From: an uncultured bacterium
GTDB taxonomy: Bacteria; Bacillota; Clostridia; Lachnospirales; Lachnospiraceae
Reading direction: 5' to 3'
Assembly: GCA_947574055.1 (NCBI GenBank)
Contig: CANPIC010000026.1
Span: 1-41,240, forward strand
Length of the DNA stretch: 41,240 bases
Of this stretch, positions 15,749-22,792 are shown piece by piece; position 1 is the stretch's first letter, and each line of letters opens with the position of its first letter. The notes beneath the pieces are model-generated. The model was not told the DNA's origin and made no database searches. It was given only the letters and a program-made list of their open reading frames with translations. The position numbers and the translations under genes are program-made.

Positions 15749-16492
15749 TTACAACGCCAGAAAGCGGAAGGCCGGTATATCCGCATCCGACTCAGGTATC
15801 CGCTCCGTCTCCGGCATACAGAGATTATACAATGCCGTATAGCCGGCAAAGTAACGGTTCAGTGTGGCATACAGGCTCTCCCGGGAGCAGATCAGCGCTT
15901 CCGCCTCTTCAAAGACATTGCTCAGTTCATTGAGGGCCACCGCACAGCCGCCGTCTATGTCATAATACAGATACTCTTCTTTTCTGACGCCATATCCGGC
16001 AGCCATCGGAGACAGAAAATAATCTGCGACCGCCTCCTGTACGGCAAATTTCAGTCCGCGGCAGTCCTGAACCAGATAAATACCGTTGCGCACCCGACGC
16101 ACCCCGCTCAGACCGCCGTCCGGGGTCTCTTTGGGCTCTTCGCATTCTCCGAAATAATCGGCCAGCGACAACCTGCCGTCCCGCCGTATCTCTTCCATCT
16201 GCTTCATAATGACGGCTTCCGCCTTTTTGCACTCTGCCATCCGGCGCTGCAAAATTTCGTACAGAGGTATGTCCCGGGTCTCTTCGCCATAACAGAGCCA
16301 TGGGCCATCTTCCTGCCCCATCTTTATGGCTTTTTCCGAGAGGATATCCCCTGCCGCACTTTTGCGGACCATAATCCCTTCCCGCTCCATGCCATTTTGA
16401 TCCGCTGCCGATACGGTATAGACATCGGATGCGATATTGACACAGACCCGGATTGTCCCCCACAGGCAGTCTCCCTTTGGCTGATGCTGCAT
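15749..16492 (-). CDS. Unrecognised 247-aa cytoplasmic protein
   Basis: I do not recognise a family. The protein is soluble, rather acidic, and has no signal peptide or membrane segment. The N-terminal 40 residues look like a small beta sheet (GTIRVCVNIASDVYTVSAAD). A charged helical stretch follows at about 75-105 (LQRRMAECKKAEAVIMKQ). A C-terminal part is rich in tyrosine and acidic residues (YLYYDIDGGCAVALNELSN). AAGGAG lies 7 nt before the ATG, and a good promoter lies upstream, so it is probably a real gene. It is transcribed away from an XRE regulator that could control it. The preceding AraC gene converges on it with a 66-nt gap. Confidence 0.7.
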   Translation of the reverse strand: MQHQPKGDCLWGTIRVCVNIASDVYTVSAADQNGMEREGIMVRKSAAGDILSEKAIKMGQEDGPWLCYGEETRDIPLYEILQRRMAECKKAEAVIMKQMEEIRRDGRLSLADYFGECEEPKETPDGGLSGVRRVRNGIYLVQDCRGLKFAVQEAVADYFLSPMAAGYGVRKEEYLYYDIDGGCAVALNELSNVFEEAEALICSRESLYATLNRYFAGYTALYNLCMPETERIPESDADIPAFRFLAL

Positions 16493-16541
16493 ATATTCTC
16501 ACTCCTTTTCCCCGAAAAGGTCATTTTCAGTACCGACCCTC

Positions 16542-16570
16542 ATCATACAACAAAATATCTGTATATTCAA
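16542..16570 (-). promoter_or_regulatory. Promoter of the 247-aa protein gene
   Basis: On the minus strand TTGAAT (16565-16570) is followed after 17 nt by TATGAT (16542-16547). This gives a leader of about 43 nt. The surrounding AT-rich DNA contains repeated TATATTAT-like words that could serve the divergent XRE gene. Confidence 0.6.
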
Positions 16571-16713
16571 CAAGTTTATGTATATTATCTTTTGTTATAT
16601 TATCACCCATAATATAAAGATCAGAGAGGCTGTACATCCGTATGGTCTCTCAAGGGCCGGCCCGGAACGCAGGAACAGCTATTTTACAAAAGATAAAGGG
16701 GGAGAAGATAACT

Positions 16714-17025
16714 TTGATTGATATTCCAAACCGCTTCCGGAAGCTGCGCAGCGCCAGAGGATTCAGCGTGTATCGGCTCGCCAGAGAATCAGATGTCTCA
16801 GAAAACTATATCCATAAAATTGAACGGGGCGAAAATCAGCCATCCGTCTACATACTGGAAAAATTGCTTACATGCCTTGGCAGTACGCTACCTGAATTTC
16901 TGAATGAAAACACCGATATTATGTATCCTTCTGATTTTGAACGGGAACTGATCGAAAGTGTCCGTTTACTGCCTGCGGAAAAGGCTTCCGCCATATTGCA
17001 TATCGCAAAACTCATAAGTAAATGA
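16714..17025 (+). CDS. XRE-family helix-turn-helix regulator
   Basis: A small DNA-binding protein with an HTH_3 domain spanning about residues 5-65: FRKLRSARGFSVYRLARESD, then VSENYIHKIERGENQPSVYI, with the recognition helix in the second segment. The rest is a short helical tail (ELIESVRLLPAEKASAILHI). The TTG at 16714 is preferred because GGGGGAG lies 9 nt upstream, giving 103 aa. An ATG at 16642 would add 24 residues that do not belong to the fold and has no ribosome binding site. It is divergent from the 247-aa gene and upstream of apbE in the same direction. Its target is unknown. Confidence 0.85.
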   Translation: MIDIPNRFRKLRSARGFSVYRLARESDVSENYIHKIERGENQPSVYILEKLLTCLGSTLPEFLNENTDIMYPSDFERELIESVRLLPAEKASAILHIAKLISK

Positions 17026-17045
17026 AAACTCTGCGTCCTTATCAT

Positions 17046-17098
17046 CCGGCAGAATTTTCTGCCGGTGACAGGGCCAAACAATCGGCAATCCGATTGTT
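17046..17098 (+). terminator. Two consecutive stem-loops after the XRE gene
   Basis: CCGGCAGA/TCTGCCGG (17046-17065, 4-nt loop) is followed by AACAATCGG/CCGATTGTT (17077-17098, 4-nt loop) and then the T-rich run ATCATTTTATC. Neither has a clean U-tract, so the pair could be a weak terminator or an RNA structure between the XRE and apbE genes. Confidence 0.4.
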
Positions 17099-17239
17099 AT
17101 CATTTTATCATACTCCGCTCTCTTTTGACAATCTGAACACTCTTTCTTTGCCGCATACTTACGATCGAGGCAGTTGCATCCCAAAAGGCAGTATGGTATC
17201 ATCAAGTCAACCAGAAACCAAGAAAGGATGACATACAGT

Positions 17240-18322
17240 ATGAAAGTCTTTCTCCCTGCCTCCATCCCCCGCAAGTCCTCTTTCCCGCACCGCATCAGGC
17301 CGCTTTTTGCGCGCTACCCTGTGCTGCTGTTTCTGTTGCCTGTGCTTTTTCTGGCGGGCTGTGCAAGAGACAGGGCGCCCGTGTCAAAAACCGGCTTCTA
17401 TTTTGATACCGTGGTGACCATTACACTGTATGATACGGGTAACGCCGGCCCTTTGTCTTACGATACGATCCTGACGGATTGTTTTGCCTTGTGTGAGGCT
17501 TATGAAGCCATGCTCAGCCGTACCAAAGAGGGCAGTGATATCTGGAAGATCAATCACGCCGGCGGCGCTCCGGTGGAGGTAGATCCCGAAACCGCCGCCC
17601 TGCTTCAAAAGGCGCTTGCTTACTGCCAGGCGAGCGGCGGCGCAGCGGATCTTACCATTGCCCCCCTGTCTTCTCTGTGGAATTTTTCCTCAGATAACCT
17701 GGGGCAAGCGCATACTGTGCCGGACACACAGCAGATCCGGGCACTGCTGCCGCATGTGGATTATCGCGCCGTCCACATCGAAGGCAATACGGTCACACTG
17801 CAGGACCCGCAGGCCGCTCTGGATATGGGCTGTATCGCCAAGGGCTATATCGCCGACAAGCTGAAACAATACCTGCGCTCCCAGGGTGTGGAGAGCGCTC
17901 TGATCAATCTGGGAGGAAATGTGCTCACCCTGGGCGAAAAGCCGGACGGTGCCCCGTTTCGTCTGGGTATCCGCAAACCATTCGCACCCGAAAATACCCC
18001 CATCGCAGTACTCCCCGTCACCGATGCCTCCCTGGTCTCGTCCGGCGTCTACGAACGCTTCTTTGAAGCTGATGGGATACGCTATCATCATCTGCTCGAT
18101 GCGCAGACCGGTATGCCCATGCAAAACGGACTGCTCAGTGTCACCATTTTGTCAGAATCCTCTGCAGACGGTGATATGCTCAGCACAGTCTGTTTCCTTC
18201 TGGGGCTGACAGCGGGCATGGAATATGTGGAGTCCCTGCCTGGCGTCGAAGCGGTCTTTATCACGGAAGACTATGCGCTCCATCCCAGTTCCGGCCTGTC
18301 CGGCCTTCTGCAAACGCCGTAG
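17240..18322 (+). CDS. apbE: FAD:protein FMN transferase, lipoprotein (ApbE family)
   Basis: A 360-aa exported lipoprotein that attaches FMN from FAD to threonine residues of extracytoplasmic or membrane flavoproteins such as RnfG/NqrC, with Mg2+. A basic N-terminus and a hydrophobic helix lead to lipobox LAGC with cysteine at about residue 41. Family signatures are FYFDTVVTITLYD, LDMGCIAKGYIADKL, the flavin-binding SALINLGGNVLTLG and the late HHLLDAQTGMP. The ATG at 17240 follows AAGG by 12 nt; an ATG at 17228 abuts the purine stretch. No Rnf, Nqr or FMN-binding gene is nearby, so its target is unknown. The 3' end overlaps the convergent AraC gene by 62 bp. Confidence 0.95.
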   Translation: MKVFLPASIPRKSSFPHRIRPLFARYPVLLFLLPVLFLAGCARDRAPVSKTGFYFDTVVTITLYDTGNAGPLSYDTILTDCFALCEAYEAMLSRTKEGSDIWKINHAGGAPVEVDPETAALLQKALAYCQASGGAADLTIAPLSSLWNFSSDNLGQAHTVPDTQQIRALLPHVDYRAVHIEGNTVTLQDPQAALDMGCIAKGYIADKLKQYLRSQGVESALINLGGNVLTLGEKPDGAPFRLGIRKPFAPENTPIAVLPVTDASLVSSGVYERFFEADGIRYHHLLDAQTGMPMQNGLLSVTILSESSADGDMLSTVCFLLGLTAGMEYVESLPGVEAVFITEDYALHPSSGLSGLLQTP

Positions 18323-19139
18323 GCGTCATATGCACACAGCTTTTGAACGCCCGCAGAAAGGTGGAATAATCCTGAAATCCACATTCCTCACTCACCTTTG
18401 TGGGCGGCACACCCAAAAGGAGCTTTTCCTTGGCCGCCGCCATCCGCTTTTCTGCGATATAACGATGAATGGTGTATCCGGTCTCGCTTTTAAACAGTCG
18501 CATCATATGATATTTGCTGATATAAAAAGTTTCCGCCAGCCTGTCAATGGATATTTCCTCAAACAGATGCTCCTGCACATACGCCATCAGATCAATCACT
18601 TTCTGGTTGTAGATGGCCGCCGGCCGCATATTCTGCTCTCTGTCCGACTCCCTGCAAAACCGATTCAGCGACAGCAAAAACAACTCAAACAAAAGCCGCG
18701 CCTCCCGGCCATGTCCGTACCGCTGCCCGACTGTCTCCAGCCGGCGCAGCAGCTGCCCTGCTTCTGTCTGTGCCAGTTCCCGCAGCCTCACAACATAGGA
18801 TTTATGCGCCGCCGCCTGAGAAAAACAGTAAAACGGATCATACTCCCTGTCCCTGCAGCTTTCCAGACATTCTCCGGAAATATAGAGCACACTGCGCTTA
18901 TAAGGGACTGCTGTATCAATGGTCGGTTTGTGGATATCATAGCGGTTCACCAACACGATATCCCCCGGCTCCAGCACATAAGACTTGCCTTCAATCATAT
19001 AGGTCACACATCCGCCATAAAAGGCAATGATCTTATAAAAGTCATGATAATGCAGGTTCATCTCCCCGCCCGGACAGTCCTCCAGGTGAAACAGACGAAA
19101 CGGCTCCCGCAAATATCCTGTTTTCTCATAATTATCCAT
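18261..19139 (-). CDS. AraC-family transcriptional regulator
   Basis: A 292-aa regulator. The N-terminal cupin domain is visible as NLHYHDFYKIIAFYGGCVTY and LEPGDIVLVNRYDIHKP. The C-terminal double helix-turn-helix reads ISIDRLAETFYISKYHMMRL and PTKVSEECGFQDYSTFLRAF. The ATG at 19139 lies 6 nt after AGGAG; the open frame continues upstream without a start signal. The last 20 or so codons, rich in Gly and Arg, run past the usual end of the HTH and lie inside the convergent apbE gene. It is divergent from a small unknown gene. Its target cannot be told from the sequence. Confidence 0.92.
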   Translation of the reverse strand: MDNYEKTGYLREPFRLFHLEDCPGGEMNLHYHDFYKIIAFYGGCVTYMIEGKSYVLEPGDIVLVNRYDIHKPTIDTAVPYKRSVLYISGECLESCRDREYDPFYCFSQAAAHKSYVVRLRELAQTEAGQLLRRLETVGQRYGHGREARLLFELFLLSLNRFCRESDREQNMRPAAIYNQKVIDLMAYVQEHLFEEISIDRLAETFYISKYHMMRLFKSETGYTIHRYIAEKRMAAAKEKLLLGVPPTKVSEECGFQDYSTFLRAFKSCVHMTPTAFAEGRTGRNWDGAHSLP

Positions 19140-19256
19140 ATGCCTCTCCTGCCTTTCCCCATCCGGCTCTTTCCGCGCCCCAATCACCTGCATACCCCTC
19201 CTGATCAGTATTTCACAGATGCGCACTTTTTGCAAGCAGAAGGGCAATATTTCATA

Positions 19257-19285
19257 TTTAACTATGGGAAAATGCCTGCTATAGT
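19257..19285 (+). promoter_or_regulatory. Candidate promoter of the 118-aa protein gene
   Basis: TTTAAC (19257-19262) is followed after 17 nt by TATAGT (19280-19285), giving a leader of about 18 nt before the ATG at 19310. The -10 is good and the -35 moderate. Confidence 0.45.
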
Positions 19286-19309
19286 AAAGACAGTAAGGAG
19301 GTGGCAGGT

Positions 19310-19666
19310 ATGGAAATGATTTTTAAGAAATATCACAAATCGGAACAACACCGGGAACGAAATTACCTGATTTATGATCCGTCTCACAATCACGTACAGT
19401 TTACCAGTGATTTGTGCAAGGCCATCTCTCACAGAAATTTCGTCCAGAACTGCGAAAACATACTGGTGGGCCCGATTATCAACGGGCAGGATATGAGTAT
19501 GATGGTACTGACCGCGGACGGTATGGAAGTCTCTTCCGATCCGGATACAGACAGGATTTTCAGAACTTATTTAAAAGACCAGGGCTATTTTTCCCCTGAC
19601 AGAATCGACAAAAACCAGGAAGAAGATATTCAGGCATTTGGTACGGTATACTATTTTCCGGCCTGA
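19310..19666 (+). CDS. Small conserved-looking hypothetical protein, 118 aa
   Basis: I do not recognise the family with certainty. The protein is soluble, without signal or membrane segments. It starts MEMIFKKYHKSEQHRERNYL and contains a hydrophobic strand pair (NILVGPIINGQDMSMMVLTA). It ends in an acidic tail with FGTVYYFPA. AAGGAGG lies 8 nt before the ATG at 19310, an excellent signal; the GTG at 19301 lies inside it and was not used. The gene stands alone, divergent from an AraC gene and convergent with the YitT gene. Its good expression signals argue that it is real. Confidence 0.75.
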   Translation: MEMIFKKYHKSEQHRERNYLIYDPSHNHVQFTSDLCKAISHRNFVQNCENILVGPIINGQDMSMMVLTADGMEVSSDPDTDRIFRTYLKDQGYFSPDRIDKNQEEDIQAFGTVYYFPA

Positions 19667-19710
19667 ACCTGTTTTTTATCGCATAACAGACCAAAATACC
19701 TGCTTTTTTC

Positions 19711-20577
19711 TTATATTTTCTCCGCAAATATATTCTTATACCCTTCTCCATAGATTTCCGAGGCGCCTGTGATAATCATAAATGCGCCCGGATCTTCTTC
19801 TTTGACGATTTGCTCAATGCCGGGGGCCTGCTGCTTTCGCGTCACACACATAATGACCTTTTTATTCTGGCTGCTGTATGCGCCCTTCCCTTCCAGATAC
19901 GTAACCCCCAGATCAATCTCTCCCAGAATCCGCTCTGCAATCTTTTCCGGACTGTCGCTGACGATATAGAAAAGTTTTGCCTCATCTGCGCCGTACAGTA
20001 CCAGATCCAGCACATAACTCATAACAAAAATAGCGATCAGTGCATACAAAACCACATCCACATTGCCAAACACAAACCCCGACATGGATGCGATCATCAC
20101 GTCCGTGATCAGAAACAGGGAACCGGTGCGGATGTGCGGGTATCTGATCCGCAGCACTTTGATAACGATATCCATACCGCCGGTGGTCGCCCCGGCGCGA
20201 AAAACAAAGCCCAGTCCCGCTGCAGTCAGGGCGCCGCCTGCAGCGGCCGCCAGAATCGGCTCCTCTGTCACGGCCCCCACAGGTGCCAGTATATCTGTGG
20301 CTGCGGAAATGACAAAAATTGCATAGAACGTGGAGAGAATAAATTTCCAGCCAAACTTCCAGATACCCAGAAGCAGCAACGGCACATTCAAGAGCAAAAT
20401 CAACATACCGGTTCCCAGTCCGGTCAGTCTTCCGATCAGGATGGCAATACCGGTCACACCGCCCGGCGCCAGATTATTGGGATCTAAAAAGAGACTGACT
20501 CCCGCTGCGTAGACCACTGCCGCCAGTGTGATCATCGTATAATTCTTCAGCTTTTTACGTATGCCTCTGCTCTCCAT
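19711..20577 (-). CDS. YitT-family membrane protein (DUF161 + DUF2179)
   Basis: A 288-aa protein with five or six membrane helices in the first 190 residues, including the family motifs LDPNNLAPGGVTGIA and FRAGATTGGMDIV. A cytoplasmic DUF2179 domain follows from about residue 205 (KLFYIVSDSPEKIAERILGE; GVTYLEGKGAYS; VIMCVTRKQ), often viewed as a ligand-binding domain. The substrate or role of YitT proteins is not established. GGAGG lies 6 nt before the ATG. The gene follows the threonine ammonia-lyase gene by 17 nt on the same strand, so it may be co-transcribed with it. Confidence 0.93.
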   Translation of the reverse strand: MESRGIRKKLKNYTMITLAAVVYAAGVSLFLDPNNLAPGGVTGIAILIGRLTGLGTGMLILLLNVPLLLLGIWKFGWKFILSTFYAIFVISAATDILAPVGAVTEEPILAAAAGGALTAAGLGFVFRAGATTGGMDIVIKVLRIRYPHIRTGSLFLITDVMIASMSGFVFGNVDVVLYALIAIFVMSYVLDLVLYGADEAKLFYIVSDSPEKIAERILGEIDLGVTYLEGKGAYSSQNKKVIMCVTRKQQAPGIEQIVKEEDPGAFMIITGASEIYGEGYKNIFAEKI

Positions 20578-20594
20578 TTCTTTCCTCCAGTCTG

Positions 20595-21818
20595 TCAGAT
20601 ACTGGCAGCAATCACTCTGGGCTGATAGCCCTCCCGCTCCAGCGCCGTGATAATCTGCTCTTTATGTTCGGTGCCGAAAGCCTCCATGGTAATGCGCAGT
20701 TCCACCGCTGCGTTGCGATTGGTAGATACGAACTGATTATGCTCCAGCTTAATCACATTGCCGTTTTCTCCGGCAATCACGGAGGCCACCCGGCACAATT
20801 CTCCCGGCTTATCCGGCAAAAGGACGGACACCGAAAAGATCCTATCACGGAAGATCAGCCCCTGCTGCACCACCGATGACATGGTAATGATATCCATGTT
20901 ACCGCCGCTGAGTATGGAAACCACCTTTTTGTTTTCCGGTTTTAACTGCTTTAGCGCTGCCACTGTCAAAAGACCGGAATTTTCCACCACCATCTTATGG
21001 TTTTCCACCATATCCAGAAAAGATACCACCAGTTCTCGATCCTCTACTGTTATAATATCGTCCAGATTCTTCTGAATATACGGGAAAATTTTTGTCCCCG
21101 GCGTTTTGACCGCCGTACCGTCCGCTATCGTGTTGACATCGGGCAGTGTCGTCACCTGACCATTCTGTAAAGACGCCTGCATACAGCCGGCGCCCGCCGG
21201 CTCCACACCGATCACCTTGATCTTGGGATTGAGCAGTTTTGCCAGGGTAGATACCCCTGTCGCCAGCCCGCCGCCGCCGATGGGGACGAGGATATAATCC
21301 ACCAGCGGCAATTCTTTAAAGATCTCCATGGCTATGGTGCCCTGTCCCGTTGCCACTGCCTCATCATCAAAGGGATGGATAAAAGTATAACCGTGTTCCT
21401 GTGCCAGTTCCAGAGCATGGGCACAGGCTTCGTCATAGACATCTCCATGAAGGATCACTTCCGCCCCATAGCCTCTTGTCCTGGTGACCTTCATCAGCGG
21501 CGTGGTGGTGGGCATGACAATCGTCGCTTTGGCGCCATAGCATCCGGCGGCATAGGCCACGCCCTGGGCATGGTTGCCGGCGGATGCGGTGATCAGTCCT
21601 CTGCTGCGTTCTTCTTCCGTCAGGGTGCTCATCTTATAATAAGCGCCGCGCACCTTATAAGCACCTGTAAACTGCATGTTTTCCGGCTTTAAATAGACCT
21701 TATTCCCGGTCTGGCGGCTCAGATAGTCACTGTATACCAGCTTGGTTTCCGATGTCACTCTTTTTACGGTTTCGGAAGCCTCTTCAAAGGCTTCCAGTGT
21801 CAGCATCTCTTTACTCAT
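20595..21818 (-). CDS. ilvA: Threonine ammonia-lyase with ACT domain
   Basis: A 407-aa PLP enzyme converting threonine to 2-oxobutanoate and ammonia, the entry into isoleucine synthesis or threonine breakdown. The PLP lysine is in GAYKVRGAY (about residue 55). The asparagine-containing SAGNHAQGVAYAA loop and the phosphate-binding GGGGLATG are present. The C-terminal segment (FSVSVLLPDKPGELCRVASV) is a single ACT-type regulatory domain, a layout closer to the shorter TdcB-like or Clostridia enzymes than to E. coli IlvA with its two regulatory repeats. The ATG at 21818 lies 9 nt after AAGGAG and overlaps the ftsY end by 8 bp, so it is probably translated from the ftsY transcript. Specificity for threonine over serine is inferred. 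Confidence 0.93.
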   Translation of the reverse strand: MSKEMLTLEAFEEASETVKRVTSETKLVYSDYLSRQTGNKVYLKPENMQFTGAYKVRGAYYKMSTLTEEERSRGLITASAGNHAQGVAYAAGCYGAKATIVMPTTTPLMKVTRTRGYGAEVILHGDVYDEACAHALELAQEHGYTFIHPFDDEAVATGQGTIAMEIFKELPLVDYILVPIGGGGLATGVSTLAKLLNPKIKVIGVEPAGAGCMQASLQNGQVTTLPDVNTIADGTAVKTPGTKIFPYIQKNLDDIITVEDRELVVSFLDMVENHKMVVENSGLLTVAALKQLKPENKKVVSILSGGNMDIITMSSVVQQGLIFRDRIFSVSVLLPDKPGELCRVASVIAGENGNVIKLEHNQFVSTNRNAAVELRITMEAFGTEHKEQIITALEREGYQPRVIAASI

Positions 21819-22758
21819 TGGTTCCCACTCCTTTGATATCGAACAGCGCATTTACAAATTCATCCGGGTCAAATTTCTGCAAATCATCAATCGTCTCACC
21901 GATCCCGATATATTTCACCGGCACATGCAGTTCTGACTGGATGGCAACAGCGATACCGCCTTTGGCCGTACCGTCCATCTTTGTCAGTATGATACCGGTC
22001 AGATTGGTGACTTCCCCAAAATCGCGGGCCTGCTGCAACGCATTCTGCCCGGTGGTGCCGTCCAGTACCACCAGATTCTCCCGGTGCGCCTGCGGAAATT
22101 CCTTTTCAATGATGCGGTCGATCTTTTTGAGTTCTTCCATCAGGTTGCGTTTATTATGAAGCCTGCCTGCCGTATCACACAAAAGCACATCCGCCCCTCT
22201 GGCCTTTGCTGCGTGTACTGCATCATAGATCACCGAGGCAGGATCAGAACCTTCCATACCACCGATGATCTCCACACCGGCCCGGTGCGCCCACTCAGTC
22301 AGCTGCTCTCCCGCTGCGGCCCGGAAGGTATCCGCCGCCGCCAGTATAACCTTTCTGCCCTGTTCTTTCAGTTTGCCCGCCAGCTTGCCCACGGAAGTGG
22401 TCTTGCCCACGCCATTGACACCGATCACCAGTACCACGGACTGTTCTTTTTCAAAATCATAGGCCGTTTCCCCCACCTGCATCTGCTCACGGATACTGTC
22501 GATCAGCAGTTGTTTACAGGCAGCGGGTTCCCGCAGCCGTTTTTCCCGCACCTGCTCCCGCAGCCTCTCCAGGATGGACCCTGTAGCGCCTATTCCGATA
22601 TCTCCCATGATCAGGATCTCTTCCAGCTCCTCATAGAACTCTTCGTCTATCATCGAATAGCCATTGAACAGATCGTCAATTCCCTGTACGATATTGTTTC
22701 TTGTTTTTGTCAGCCCTTCTTTCAGACGGCTGAAAAATCCCTTTTTCTCTCCGCTCAT
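21811..22758 (-). CDS. ftsY: Signal recognition particle receptor FtsY
   Basis: A 315-aa SRP GTPase that docks ribosome-SRP complexes at the membrane. The N-terminal helical region (FFSRLKEGLTKTRNNIVQGI) is short, lacking the long acidic A domain of E. coli, as is normal in Bacillota. The G domain shows GVNGVGKTTS (about 113-122), the DTAGR switch and TKMDGTAKGG, followed by the closing GIGETIDDLQKFDP. GGGAG lies 11 nt before the ATG. The gene follows smc by 34 nt in the classical rnc-smc-ftsY order. Confidence 0.98.
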   Translation of the reverse strand: MSGEKKGFFSRLKEGLTKTRNNIVQGIDDLFNGYSMIDEEFYEELEEILIMGDIGIGATGSILERLREQVREKRLREPAACKQLLIDSIREQMQVGETAYDFEKEQSVVLVIGVNGVGKTTSVGKLAGKLKEQGRKVILAAADTFRAAAGEQLTEWAHRAGVEIIGGMEGSDPASVIYDAVHAAKARGADVLLCDTAGRLHNKRNLMEELKKIDRIIEKEFPQAHRENLVVLDGTTGQNALQQARDFGEVTNLTGIILTKMDGTAKGGIAVAIQSELHVPVKYIGIGETIDDLQKFDPDEFVNALFDIKGVGTNE

Positions 22759-22792
22759 ATTTGCTGCGGCTCCCTTCTATCTATAACATCCA

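Noticed and set aside
18225-19319. 364-aa plus-strand open frame opposite the AraC gene
   Set aside because: Antisense to a clear cupin/HTH regulator and overlaps the end of apbE in another frame; no start signal.
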